39,054 bases of DNA from Fimbriiglobus sp. (GTDB lineage: Bacteria > Planctomycetota > Planctomycetia > Gemmatales > Gemmataceae). The first letter of the stretch is position 1. Each line of letters starts with the position of its first letter. Made by a program: the position numbers and the translations under genes. Under the pieces are notes generated by a model that worked only from the letters and a program-made list of their open reading frames with translations, made no database searches and was not told where the DNA came from. The stretch spans positions 1 to 39,054 of the forward strand of contig JANXWE010000177.1 in NCBI GenBank assembly GCA_025351325.1, in the 5' to 3' direction. Shown here piece by piece: positions 16,560 to 25,219 of the stretch.

Positions 16560-16904
16560 TCACCCTTGGCGACGCAGACGCTTCTGCGGATCGACTTCCA
16601 AAACACCGAAGGCTTGTTCGTGACGCACGACGATCTGCCGGAGCGATTCGATCAACCGCTTGGCGACAAACGGATTCATGACCAGCCGGTGCGTGAGGTG
16701 GATCGGCTCCATGCCGCCGGGGATCATGATGCCGGTGTGCAGACCCACGTCCATCAAGATTTCTTCGGTGCTGCTGCTGAGGCTGAGGCGGAAGAAATTG
16801 CAGTACACCGGCTGCATTTTGGAAACGTCGACCTGCACCGCCACTTGCATCGGCTGGCCGGCGGCAGGGGGGGCTGCGGTCAGCGGGGTCACTTCATCGG
16901 CCAT
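16560..16904 (-). CDS. DUF3467 family protein
   Basis: This 114-residue soluble protein has a Pro/Ala-rich N-terminus, then VYCNFFRLSLSSSTEEILMDVG, THRLVMNPFVAKRLIESLRQIV and a helix ending near FGVLEVD, as in DUF3467 proteins. Their function is unknown. The start is well supported: AGGAG lies seven bases before the ATG at 16904. It may share a transcript with the downstream kinase, but the inverted repeat between them makes this uncertain. Confidence 0.82.
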   Translation of the reverse strand: MADEVTPLTAAPPAAGQPMQVAVQVDVSKMQPVYCNFFRLSLSSSTEEILMDVGLHTGIMIPGGMEPIHLTHRLVMNPFVAKRLIESLRQIVVRHEQAFGVLEVDPQKRLRRQG

Positions 16905-17304
16905 CGATAAACTCCTGAAACGGTGCGAAGTTCATTCGCACGGGGTTCTTGTGCTCCGGCGAAGCCCGCCGCTTGGCGTGGCCCACTTCCGGGATGGGTT
17001 GGTTAGGGTCGGCTGCGCACCAAGTCGCACCCGAAGTATTCACTTCAATCTACGAACTCGGCGCCCGGCGTTTTGCCCAACCGATGATTCCGCGATGAAA
17101 TAGGGAAATTTCGACCGCACGGTCGTCACTCTGTCCGACACACTTGTTTCCATTGGTTCCGCAGGAGGGAGGGGGTACATCTCTGCGGAAACAAGTACAA
17201 GTGTCATTGTGTCCGAAACAGACGATGCGAAATCCCATTCCGAATCGGGCACTTGAACAATATCATTGTTGACGATGGTCATCAGTACGAATCGAGGATC
17301 AACC
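16905..17304. other. Intergenic region with mutually exclusive hairpins
   Basis: This 400-base spacer separates the divergent DUF3467 and DUF1501 genes. ACTTGTTTCC (17142-17151) can pair with GGAAACAAGT (17187-17196). TTCCGCAG (17157-17164) can pair with CTGCGGAA (17183-17190). The two right arms overlap, so only one hairpin can form at a time. No gene is evident; ORFs here are shadows. Confidence 0.5.
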
Positions 17305-18702
17305 ATGTTCCCCCATTCCCGCCGTGATTTCCTCCACCTTACTGGCGGCGGACTCGGTGGCATTGCCCTGAACTGGCTCGAGGCGCGGGCGAGCGGGCCG
17401 ATCAATCCTCTGGCGGCGAAGCTGCCACATTTTGCAGCGAAGGCCAAGAGTGTCATTTTTATGTTCATGGTCGGTGGCCCATCGCAGATGGATCTGTTCG
17501 ACCCCAAACCGACGCTGACCAAACTCCACGGCCAACCGCTGCCGGCTTCGACTGGGAAACCCAAGAGCCAGTTCACCAGCGGCGGCGAGACGATTCTCGC
17601 CAGCACCCGGAAGTTCGCCCAACATGGCAAATCCGGGCAGTGGGTGTCCGACTTGCTGCCGAATTTCGCCGAGTGCGTCGACGATGTTTGCTTCTTGAAA
17701 TCGTGCCATTGCAGCAACACGATTCACGCCCCCGCGATGTACGAACTGCACACGGGCCGCACGCTGATGGGCCATCCGAGCATTGGCAGTTGGGTGACTT
17801 ACGGCCTCGGCAGTACCTCGGAGAATTTGCCGGCCTACTGCGTGATGACCCAACCCGAGGGGGTTCCCGAAGGAGGTGCACCCTGTTGGAGTGCCTCGTA
17901 TTTACCGGCAATTTACCAGGGGACTTTGCTCCGCAAGGGGACGAACCCGATCTTGAATTTGAAGCCACCGGCGGGGATCGGCGCGGAGCAGAATCGCCGG
18001 ACGTTCGACCTCGTGAAACAGCTCAACGAAAAGAATCTGACACCGGGCGACACCGATCTCGAAGCCCGCATCAGCACATACGAACTCGCCTTCAAAATGC
18101 AGACGCACGCCCCGGACGCCGTCGACCTGACCCAGGAATCGAAGGAGACCAAAACTCTGTACGGGCTGGATCGCAAAGAGACCACCGACTTCGGAACACG
18201 GTTGTTATTGGCCCGACGGCTGGTCGAACGCGGTGTGCGCTTCGTGCAGGTTTACAGCGGCGGTGGCCCGTTGAGTATGCAATGGGACGCCCACGACGAT
18301 GTGAACCAGAATCATGAAAAGATGTGCGGGCACGTCGATAAACCGATTGCGGGATTGCTCCAAGATTTGAAACGCAAAGGGCTACTCAACGAAACACTCG
18401 TCGTCTGGTGCAGCGAGTTCGGTCGGACGCCCAACAGCCAGGGGAGCTTGGGCCGCGATCACAACCCGCTCGGCTACACGATGTGGCTGGCGGGCGGCGG
18501 CAGCAAGGGCGGCACCAGCGTTGGAAAAACGGATGAATTCGGTCTGTACGCGATTCAAGATAAAATTGCCGTGCCCGACTTCCACGCCACGATCCTGCAC
18601 CTTCTGGGGATGGATCATGAAAAGCTCACCATCCGCCACAGCGGCCGGGATGAACGCTTGACGGACATCGCCGGGGAAGTGATTGCCGGCGCCGTCGCGT
18701 GA
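17305..18702 (+). CDS. DUF1501 domain protein with Tat-type signal
   Basis: This 465-residue protein carries a twin-arginine start ([12 protein letters not shown], Arg6-Arg7), so folded export is likely. DUF1501 proteins belong to the alkaline-phosphatase/sulfatase-like superfamily and are very abundant in planctomycetes. Readable segments are [63 protein letters not shown] and [17 protein letters not shown]. The start is set by GAGGA six bases before the ATG. The usual partner, a DUF1549/DUF1553 cytochrome-like protein, is not adjacent. Confidence 0.9.
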   Translation: MFPHSRRDFLHLTGGGLGGIALNWLEARASGPINPLAAKLPHFAAKAKSVIFMFMVGGPSQMDLFDPKPTLTKLHGQPLPASTGKPKSQFTSGGETILASTRKFAQHGKSGQWVSDLLPNFAECVDDVCFLKSCHCSNTIHAPAMYELHTGRTLMGHPSIGSWVTYGLGSTSENLPAYCVMTQPEGVPEGGAPCWSASYLPAIYQGTLLRKGTNPILNLKPPAGIGAEQNRRTFDLVKQLNEKNLTPGDTDLEARISTYELAFKMQTHAPDAVDLTQESKETKTLYGLDRKETTDFGTRLLLARRLVERGVRFVQVYSGGGPLSMQWDAHDDVNQNHEKMCGHVDKPIAGLLQDLKRKGLLNETLVVWCSEFGRTPNSQGSLGRDHNPLGYTMWLAGGGSKGGTSVGKTDEFGLYAIQDKIAVPDFHATILHLLGMDHEKLTIRHSGRDERLTDIAGEVIAGAVA

Positions 18703-18819
18703 GTTCGGCCAGCGCGGTCGCCAAATTTGATCCGCCAACCGTCGGTTTCCCATTGCCCTTCCGAAATCGAGGTGAGATAACAACTGTCCCCTCCCGCGCC
18801 GAACTCCGCGAGTGCCTTC

Positions 18820-20151
18820 ATGCCGCAAGATCCCCATATTCTCAGTCTGATTCTGGGCGGTGGCCGAGGGAGCCGACTCTTCCCGCTCACGAAAGATCGT
18901 GCGAAGCCGGCCGTACCGGTCGCCGGAAAGTACCGCCTCATCGACATCCCGATTTCCAACTGCCTCAACAGCGGCTTGCGGAACATCTACGTCCTGACGC
19001 AGTTCCTCAGCGTCAGTTTGCACCGGCACATCGCCAATACTTACAAATTTGACATGTTCAGCAGCGGCTTCGTGGAGATCCTCGCGGCCCAGCAATCGTA
19101 CGAAGACCACATCGGTTGGTACCAGGGCACGGCCGACGCGGTGCGCCAGAACCTGGCGTACATCGAGCGTGAAGAGGCCGATGAAATCCTAATTCTGTCC
19201 GGCGATCAGTTGTACCGGATGGACTACCGCCGCATGATCGAGACGCACCGCCAGAGCGGGGCCGACGTGACGATCGCGTGCATCCCCGTGCGGGAAGATC
19301 AGACCGACGGCTTCGGGCTGATGCAGATCGACGACCACGGCCGGGTGCAATCGTTCGTCGAAAAACCGAAGACCGATGCGAGCCGCAAGCCGTACTACAC
19401 GCCGAAGGAATGGATCGAAGGCAAAGGGATTCCGTGCCAAGGCCGGCACTACCTCGCCAACATGGGCATCTACTTGTTCAAGACGGACAAGCTCATCGAG
19501 ATGCTCAACTTCCCGGTGCTCGACACGCTGCACAACCAGATGCGGCCGCCCCACGACTTCGGCTCGAATCTGTTCCCGAACCACGTCGGTGCCCGGCACA
19601 TCCACGCCCACCTCTTCGATGGCTTCTGGGAAGACCTCGGTACCATCAAGAGCTACCACGAGTGCAGCTTAGCGCTCGGCGAAGAAGTGCCCCCATTCGA
19701 TTTCTTCCAGACCGACGAAGTGATCTTCACGCGGATGCGGAACCTGCCGGCGAGCCGCTTCGGCGGGGCCAAACTCACCGATTGCCTGATCGCCGACGGC
19801 TGCCGGGTCGGTTCCGACAGCGTCATCGATCACTGCATGCTCGGCGTCCGTTCGCGCATCGGGAAGCACTGCCACTTGAAGGATACCGTCGTCATCGGCT
19901 CCGACGGATTTGAAACGGACGCGGAAATCGCGGAGAATCGGAAACTGAAGCGTCCGGACATGAACGTCGGCAACAACACGATTATTCGGGGCGCGATCCT
20001 CGATAAAGACTGCCGCATCGGTTCCGGGGTGCAGATGCTCAACCAGGCCGGGGTGAAGGAAGCCGATGGCCCCGACGGTATGTGGCACATCCGCGACGGC
20101 ATCATTTGCGTCCCACGCGGTGGAGTCGTTCCAGACGGTACCTTGATTTGA
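18820..20151 (+). CDS. glgC: Glucose-1-phosphate adenylyltransferase
   Basis: This 443-residue cytoplasmic enzyme makes ADP-glucose from glucose-1-phosphate and ATP, the committed step of glycogen synthesis. The nucleotidyltransferase domain shows LGGGRGSRLFPLTKDRAKPAVP, YRLIDIPISNCLNSG, WYQGTADAVRQN, LSGDQLYRMDY, FVEKPK and FWEDLGTIKSYHE. The C-terminal part is a left-handed beta-helix (CLIADGCRVGSDSVIDHC and NNTIIRGAILDKDCRIG). The length and motifs resemble the plant/cyanobacterial branch. No other glycogen gene is in the window. Confidence 0.95.
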   Translation: MPQDPHILSLILGGGRGSRLFPLTKDRAKPAVPVAGKYRLIDIPISNCLNSGLRNIYVLTQFLSVSLHRHIANTYKFDMFSSGFVEILAAQQSYEDHIGWYQGTADAVRQNLAYIEREEADEILILSGDQLYRMDYRRMIETHRQSGADVTIACIPVREDQTDGFGLMQIDDHGRVQSFVEKPKTDASRKPYYTPKEWIEGKGIPCQGRHYLANMGIYLFKTDKLIEMLNFPVLDTLHNQMRPPHDFGSNLFPNHVGARHIHAHLFDGFWEDLGTIKSYHECSLALGEEVPPFDFFQTDEVIFTRMRNLPASRFGGAKLTDCLIADGCRVGSDSVIDHCMLGVRSRIGKHCHLKDTVVIGSDGFETDAEIAENRKLKRPDMNVGNNTIIRGAILDKDCRIGSGVQMLNQAGVKEADGPDGMWHIRDGIICVPRGGVVPDGTLI

Positions 20152-20164
20152 AAATGGGGTTCCC

Positions 20165-21802
20165 ATGTCGAAACTATGCCAATTCCTGACGACGGTCATT
20201 CTGCTACTCATTCCGGCGTCGAATTTCGCCGCCGAGAAGACATTCCCGGCCGGCTTCGCGGGCGTTCAAGGCGACGGCTTCGCCATGATTTCGGTGAACG
20301 TCGCCCAGCTCTGGGACGAACCCGTGTTGAAGCCGCTGCGCGACGGGCTATTGAAAATACAAAAACCCCTCAAGGAACTGGAAAAACATTCCGGCATGAA
20401 GAACGAAGAACTTGAGCGGATAACACTCTACTGGCCAATGGATTCCTTCAACGATCATATATCCAAGCCGTTCGCCATCTACACTGCCCGCAGGCCGTTC
20501 GACCGCGCCGAGGTGGCGAAGAAACTGGGTGCCGAACCGGTGGGAGACATGTGGCCGGGCGTCTCGGGCAAAAACGTATTCGTCGTCAAAGAGGGTGCTT
20601 TGATCTTCGCAGATGATCGAACGCACGTGACCTACCCGAGGACACGCATCGACACGACGCATGTCGCGGACTTCCTCAAAGTGCTCAGCGGGATCACGGC
20701 CCGGGTCGCCGAAGGAACGCTCGCGGACGGGATGCTCGCCGCTCAGAAACAGTCCGTGGTCGCTGCCGTCGACTTCGCTCCGATTCGGAAGTTGCTGAGC
20801 AATGGAATGAAACAACCCGATGAACTCCAACCGTTCGTGGCCATGGCCCAAGCCGAACGCGGGCTGTTCACGGTCGATGTCGGCCCGACGCTGAAAGTCG
20901 AATCCAAGCTCACCTTCTTCAATGCGGACAACGCGAAGAAAGCCGATACGGATGCCAAGGCCATTCTCAGACTCGCATTGACCATCCTGGAGAAGTTCCG
21001 CAACGACAAGAAACGTGACCAAGACGCCAATGATGTACTCTTGCCGTTGCTCGACTTCGCCAAAACCGCCCTCGATAAAGCCGAGCGGAAGGTGGACGGG
21101 CAAACCCTCCGCGTGGCCGCCAGCGGCGAGATCGACACAGCAATGAAGAAGGCGTTGGCCGCGCTGCCCGAATGGATTGCAGCGGAAAGTGAGCGAACGA
21201 CGGCGGTCAACAACCTGAAACAGATTGGTTTGGGATTCTGCGCTTACGAAAGTACTTATGCGTACTTCCCTCAAGACATCACCGACAAAAATGGCAAAGC
21301 GATTCTGAGCTGGCGGGTGCATATGCTACCATTCATCGAGCAAACGCCTCTTTGGAAGCAGCTCGACCTCACCAAGCCATGGGACGATGCAGCCAACAGC
21401 AAATTCGTCGAACGGATGCCGGACGTGTTCCAGTTCCCCAGCCGCGAACCGACGGAGAAAGGGTTCACCTACTTCCAATCGTTCACGGCGCCCAAACTCG
21501 TGAAAGCGGGCAACCCATTTATGGTGACCGGTCGCAAATTGGAGATTGTCAAGATCACCGATGGCACTTCGAACACGCTGATGATCGTCGATGGGGAAAC
21601 GGCGGTGAACTGGCTCAAACCGGGCGATTTGCCCTACGATCCGAAGAAGTTGCCCAAGATCGGCAACCCGAAGACCGGCAAGTTCCTCGGCTGCTTCGGC
21701 GACGTTTCTGTACGGACTTTCGATCTCAAGAAGCTCGGCGAGAAGAATCTGCACGCCCTCATCACCATCGATGGCGGCGAAGTCGTGAAGTTCGATGAGT
21801 GA
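20165..21802 (+). CDS. Secreted DUF1559-like protein
   Basis: This 545-residue protein has a signal peptide (MSKLCQFLTTVILLLIPASNFAAE). The N-terminal 330 residues are a helical/beta region I do not recognise. From about residue 345 it contains the DUF1559 pattern: NNLKQIGLGFCAYESTYAYFP, ILSWRVHMLPFIEQTPLWKQLD, and near the end KITDGTSNTLMIVDG and FGDVSVRTFDLKK. Ordinary DUF1559 proteins begin with a pilin-like methylation motif; here that is replaced by the cleavable signal and the large N-terminal domain. It starts 13 bases after glgC and overlaps cdd by eight bases, so co-transcription is likely. Confidence 0.8.
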   Translation: MSKLCQFLTTVILLLIPASNFAAEKTFPAGFAGVQGDGFAMISVNVAQLWDEPVLKPLRDGLLKIQKPLKELEKHSGMKNEELERITLYWPMDSFNDHISKPFAIYTARRPFDRAEVAKKLGAEPVGDMWPGVSGKNVFVVKEGALIFADDRTHVTYPRTRIDTTHVADFLKVLSGITARVAEGTLADGMLAAQKQSVVAAVDFAPIRKLLSNGMKQPDELQPFVAMAQAERGLFTVDVGPTLKVESKLTFFNADNAKKADTDAKAILRLALTILEKFRNDKKRDQDANDVLLPLLDFAKTALDKAERKVDGQTLRVAASGEIDTAMKKALAALPEWIAAESERTTAVNNLKQIGLGFCAYESTYAYFPQDITDKNGKAILSWRVHMLPFIEQTPLWKQLDLTKPWDDAANSKFVERMPDVFQFPSREPTEKGFTYFQSFTAPKLVKAGNPFMVTGRKLEIVKITDGTSNTLMIVDGETAVNWLKPGDLPYDPKKLPKIGNPKTGKFLGCFGDVSVRTFDLKKLGEKNLHALITIDGGEVVKFDE

Positions 21803-22184
21803 CCCGCTGATCCTCGCCGCCACCGAAGCCCGCACCCGGGCTTTCGCACCTTACTCGGGCTTCCGAGTCGGTGCGGCGCTACTCGCCGAGAACGGCACCG
21901 TGATCACGGGGTGCAACGTCGAGAGCGCCAGCTACGGCCTGACCATCTGCGCCGAGCGGGTGGCCCTCGTGAAGGCCGTTTCCGAGGGGCACGTTCGTTT
22001 CACCGCTGTGGCCGTGGTCGCGGATACCGAGCGACTCACACCGCCGTGCGGCGCCTGCCGACAGTTGCTCTGGGAGTTCGCCCCGGATGCCACCGTGACG
22101 CTTGCCGACTTGCACGGGCGGACGGCACAGCACACGGTGCGCGAACTGCTGCCTAACGGTTTCGATGCGTCGTTGTTGGGTTAA
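21795..22184 (+). CDS. cdd: Cytidine deaminase
   Basis: This 129-residue homotetrameric-type enzyme deaminates cytidine and deoxycytidine in pyrimidine salvage. Family features are PYSGFRVGAALL, GCNVESASYGLTICAERVA (Cys52, catalytic Glu54) and PPCGACRQLLWEF (Cys85 and Cys88). The three cysteines bind zinc. The start overlaps the end of the DUF1559-like gene by eight bases, suggesting translational coupling. Its stop shares TTAA with the stop of bpt on the other strand. Confidence 0.95.
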   Translation: MSDPLILAATEARTRAFAPYSGFRVGAALLAENGTVITGCNVESASYGLTICAERVALVKAVSEGHVRFTAVAVVADTERLTPPCGACRQLLWEFAPDATVTLADLHGRTAQHTVRELLPNGFDASLLG

Positions 22185-22894
22185 CGAAAGGGCACCCAAT
22201 TCCCGGTCGCCGGGTCGCGCACTTCGTTCGGCCCGAAGCGGGCCTTGTACTCCAGCGAAGCGCAGCCCTCCACGTAGTAGCCTAAATAGACACGCGGTAG
22301 ACCGCGTTTCTGCGCTTCCGCGAGGATGCTCAACACATTGAACGTCCCCAAGGAACGGTCGCGCTCTTCGGGGTCGTAAAAGAAATAGATCGCGCTCAAG
22401 CCCGCCGGCACCGGGTCGACGTAGCCGACGCCGATGAGGCGATCCCCGAGCCGGTAGCACCATTCTTCGGTCGGAAACGGGTTGTCCACGAAGCTGTCGA
22501 CGTACGAAGCGCTGTTCTTCGGGCCGTGCTCGGGCCAACCTTTGGCGTCGGCTTGATACGCATGGAATTTGTCGTGCAGTTCGAGTTTCGCCGGGCCGAC
22601 ACTCGGCGCACCGATCGTCAGGGACACCGTGTTGACATTGGCTTTCCAGGCCCGCTTCTGGCTGCGATCCGGTTTGAAAGTGGACAAGGGGACGCGGATC
22701 GACTGGCAGCGCTGGCACGACGCGCATTCCGGCCGGAAGATCGCCGGGCCGAAGCGACGCCAACCCGATTGCAATTTCTCGCCGTACTCGGCCGCACTCA
22801 TTGACCGCACCACTTCGTAGCGCAGGCTCCATCGCTGGTCCGGCAGGTAGCCGCACGGCCCCGGCGGGCTGACGAACGTGTATTGAACTTCCAT
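22181..22894 (-). CDS. bpt: Aspartate/glutamate leucyltransferase (Bpt/Ate family)
   Basis: This 237-residue aminoacyl-tRNA-protein transferase adds Leu (Bpt) or Arg (Ate) to N-terminal acidic residues and marks proteins for Clp degradation. The N-terminal domain shows GPCGYLPDQRWSLRYEVV and CASCQRCQSIRVPLSTF, with the cysteines typical of the ATE N-domain. The C-terminal acyltransferase-like domain shows LGDRLIGVGYVDPVPAGLSAIYFFYDP, RSLGTFNVLSILAEA and VYLGYYVEGCASLEYKARF. The ATG at 22894 gives the normal N-terminus. Bpt versus Ate specificity cannot be read directly; Bpt is the usual call in bacteria. Confidence 0.9.
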   Translation of the reverse strand: MEVQYTFVSPPGPCGYLPDQRWSLRYEVVRSMSAAEYGEKLQSGWRRFGPAIFRPECASCQRCQSIRVPLSTFKPDRSQKRAWKANVNTVSLTIGAPSVGPAKLELHDKFHAYQADAKGWPEHGPKNSASYVDSFVDNPFPTEEWCYRLGDRLIGVGYVDPVPAGLSAIYFFYDPEERDRSLGTFNVLSILAEAQKRGLPRVYLGYYVEGCASLEYKARFGPNEVRDPATGNWVPFR

Positions 22895-23054
22895 GCGTCC
22901 GATCCTGCGGAATAGCAACGCTGACCCTATGTCATTTTAGCAGACCGATTCGAAATCTTCGCCCCGCAGATGGCCGAACGTGACTGGCCGCGAATCCCGA
23001 TTGCGATTACCGTACCATACTCAAATGCAGCCCCCACGACGTTCGAGGCCGTTC

Positions 23055-24020
23055 ATGATTGCGATCACCGGTGCGGCGGGTTTCATCGGCTCGAACCTCG
23101 CGCTGCGCCTGGCCCACGAGGGGCACGACCTGCTGCTCGTCGATCACCCACTGCGGGCCGCCAAAGTCCCGAATTGGGTCGGGCTGAGTGGCTTTCAATT
23201 CCTCGATCACGACCGGTTCTTAACGGCCCTCGAATCGGACACCTTTACGCCCGATGCCATCTTCCATCTCGGGGCGTGCAGTTCCACCACCGAGACCGAC
23301 TGGGACTACCTCCGGCGGAACAACATCGACTACACCCGCACGTTGTGGGACTGGTGCGCGGCCCACGAACGCCCTTTGCTATATGCCTCCAGCGCAGCCA
23401 CCTACGGAGATGGTGCCCTCGGTTTCGACGATCGCACTGCACCAGTCGAACTGCTACCGTTGAACCTGTACGGGAAGAGCAAGAACGACTTTGACGCCTG
23501 GGCTTTGGCGGAGGTGGCTGCCGGTCGACCCGCACCGCCCCAGTGGGCTGGGTTGAAGTTCTTCAATGTTTACGGCCCGCGCGAGATCCACAAAGTCCGC
23601 ATGGCGAGCGTGGTCTATCAAGCGTGGCGCCAACTGAAAGAAAACGGCACGGTGAAGCTGTTCCGCTCCACCGTGCCCGACGCGCCGGACGGCGGTCAAC
23701 AGCGCGACTTTGTCTTCGTCGGCGATTGCGTCGATCACCTGCATGCGCTGTGGCAAAACCCGGTTCCGAGCGGGCTGTACAACTCCGGCACCGGCACAGC
23801 GCGGACGTTCCTCGATCTGGCCCGCGCCGTCTTCGCCGCCCTCGGCCGGGAACCGGATATCCAGTTCATCGACATGCCGACCGACTTGGCGGGACGGTAC
23901 CAGAGCTTCACCCAGGCCGAGATGACCAAGCTCCGTGAGACCGGCTACGGAAGCGAATCGACCGCCTTGGAAGATGGTGTCCGGGTGACCGTGCAATGGC
24001 TCGAGGAGAACGGCCGATGA
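23055..24020 (+). CDS. hldD: ADP-L-glycero-D-manno-heptose 6-epimerase
   Basis: This 321-residue short-chain dehydrogenase epimerises ADP-D-glycero- to ADP-L-glycero-heptose, the last step of LPS heptose precursor synthesis. It has a Rossmann start ITGAAGFIGSNLALRLA and the HldD-specific segments HLGACSSTTETDWDYL and FNVYGPREIHKVRMASV. The catalytic YGKSK follows SSAATYGD. The start at 23055 is preceded by GAGG six bases upstream; an in-frame ATG 30 bases earlier is less likely. It overlaps the next gene by ATGA, so the two are translationally coupled. Its presence implies a heptose-containing LPS or a related glycan. Confidence 0.93.
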   Translation: MIAITGAAGFIGSNLALRLAHEGHDLLLVDHPLRAAKVPNWVGLSGFQFLDHDRFLTALESDTFTPDAIFHLGACSSTTETDWDYLRRNNIDYTRTLWDWCAAHERPLLYASSAATYGDGALGFDDRTAPVELLPLNLYGKSKNDFDAWALAEVAAGRPAPPQWAGLKFFNVYGPREIHKVRMASVVYQAWRQLKENGTVKLFRSTVPDAPDGGQQRDFVFVGDCVDHLHALWQNPVPSGLYNSGTGTARTFLDLARAVFAALGREPDIQFIDMPTDLAGRYQSFTQAEMTKLRETGYGSESTALEDGVRVTVQWLEENGR

Positions 24021-25135
24021 CCGTCTCCCCGCTCGACCTCGGCCGGCTCCGCGTCTTCCCACTTGCTGAGCGCACGAGTTTGACACGGGCCGACGACATC
24101 CTGATCGATCCCGACTCCGCGCCTCCGGTCTGCTCCGAATTCAATGCGCGGTTGATCCGAGCTTGTGCGACGAGCATCGTCGGCGCCCGCCGGCGCGGGG
24201 CGAGCATCCTGCTCATTTATGGGGCGCACCTGCTCCGCAACGGGACCGCCCGCATCCTCGAACGGATGATGGCGCGCGGTTGGCTCAGCCACTTGGCCAC
24301 CAACGGCGCCGGGACGATCCACGATTGGGAATACGCTTGGTTCGGCGCCAGCACCGAGAGCGTCGAAGTCGGCGTGGTGAACGGTCAGTTCGGCACCTGG
24401 CACGAAACCGCCACCAACATTCACCTGGCCCTGATGGCCGGCGCCTTGGATCATCTCGGCTACGGTCGGGCACTCGGGCGATTCATCGCCGAGGACGGTG
24501 CAACGCTGCCCACGGCCAACGAGTTGACTGCCGCCATCGTGACCGACCCCGGAAATGAACTCACCGCCGCCCGCGCCGATCTGCTGGGGGCGATCCGCAC
24601 GCAACAGTGGCCCACGGGCCGCATCGCCGTCAAACACCGCTGGAAGCAAGCGTCGATTTTGGGTTCCGCCTGGCGGCACGCCATTCCCGTCACCGTCCAT
24701 CCGGGCATCGGCTACGACATCATTTCGAACCACCCGGTTTTCAACGGCGCGGTAATCGGCCGGGCCGGCGAATGGGACTTCAAACTGTTCGGCGGATCGG
24801 TCGAGCAGTTGGACGGCGGCGTCGTACTGTCCGTCGGCTCGGCGATCATGGGCCCGCAGGTGTTCGAGAAGAGCCTGAGCTGCGTCAACAATATCCGCCT
24901 CCAAGAGGGCCGCGAGATCGTCCGGGATCACACCATTTACGTGGTCGATCTTCAAGACGGTGGCGGTTGGGACTGGAGCATCGGCGAACCGCCGAAGACC
25001 AACCCGGCCTATTATTTGCGGTTTTGCAAAAGCTATTCGCGGATGGGAGGAGCCATGCACTACCTGCCGTGCGACAATGCCGCGTTCATTCACAACCTGT
25101 TTCACGAATTGAACCGGCAGGCGTCGCGGGCGTGA
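24017..25135 (+). CDS. Deoxyhypusine-synthase-like protein of unknown substrate
   Basis: This 372-residue soluble protein is coupled to hldD by an ATGA overlap, with GGAGAA just upstream. Readable segments are GASILLIYGAHLLRNGTARILERMM, LATNGAGTIHDWEYAWFG, GQFGTWHETATNIHLAL, AIPVTVHPGIGYDIISNHPVFNG and GGVVLSVGSAIMGPQVFEKSLSCVNNI. The Gly-rich turn with acidic residues and the order of segments recall the NAD-binding fold of deoxyhypusine synthase. Bacteria with this type usually lack the eIF5A substrate, so a different reaction is likely. The tight link to hldD hints at a role in sugar-nucleotide or envelope metabolism (inference). Family assignment is from memory and tentative. Confidence 0.6.
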   Translation: MTVSPLDLGRLRVFPLAERTSLTRADDILIDPDSAPPVCSEFNARLIRACATSIVGARRRGASILLIYGAHLLRNGTARILERMMARGWLSHLATNGAGTIHDWEYAWFGASTESVEVGVVNGQFGTWHETATNIHLALMAGALDHLGYGRALGRFIAEDGATLPTANELTAAIVTDPGNELTAARADLLGAIRTQQWPTGRIAVKHRWKQASILGSAWRHAIPVTVHPGIGYDIISNHPVFNGAVIGRAGEWDFKLFGGSVEQLDGGVVLSVGSAIMGPQVFEKSLSCVNNIRLQEGREIVRDHTIYVVDLQDGGGWDWSIGEPPKTNPAYYLRFCKSYSRMGGAMHYLPCDNAAFIHNLFHELNRQASRA

Positions 25136-25219
25136 GCAAATGACTTCTGAGTGAAGCCGACTTCGGCGGAAACGAGGGCTCGTCCCTCCGTTTCCCCGCG
25201 CTTCGGCTACAATTCTTTA

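Noticed and set aside
16196-16606. ORFs with PRRGYIPQP on both strands
   Set aside because: They are translations of the two arms of the inverted repeat at 16401-16541, not a gene.
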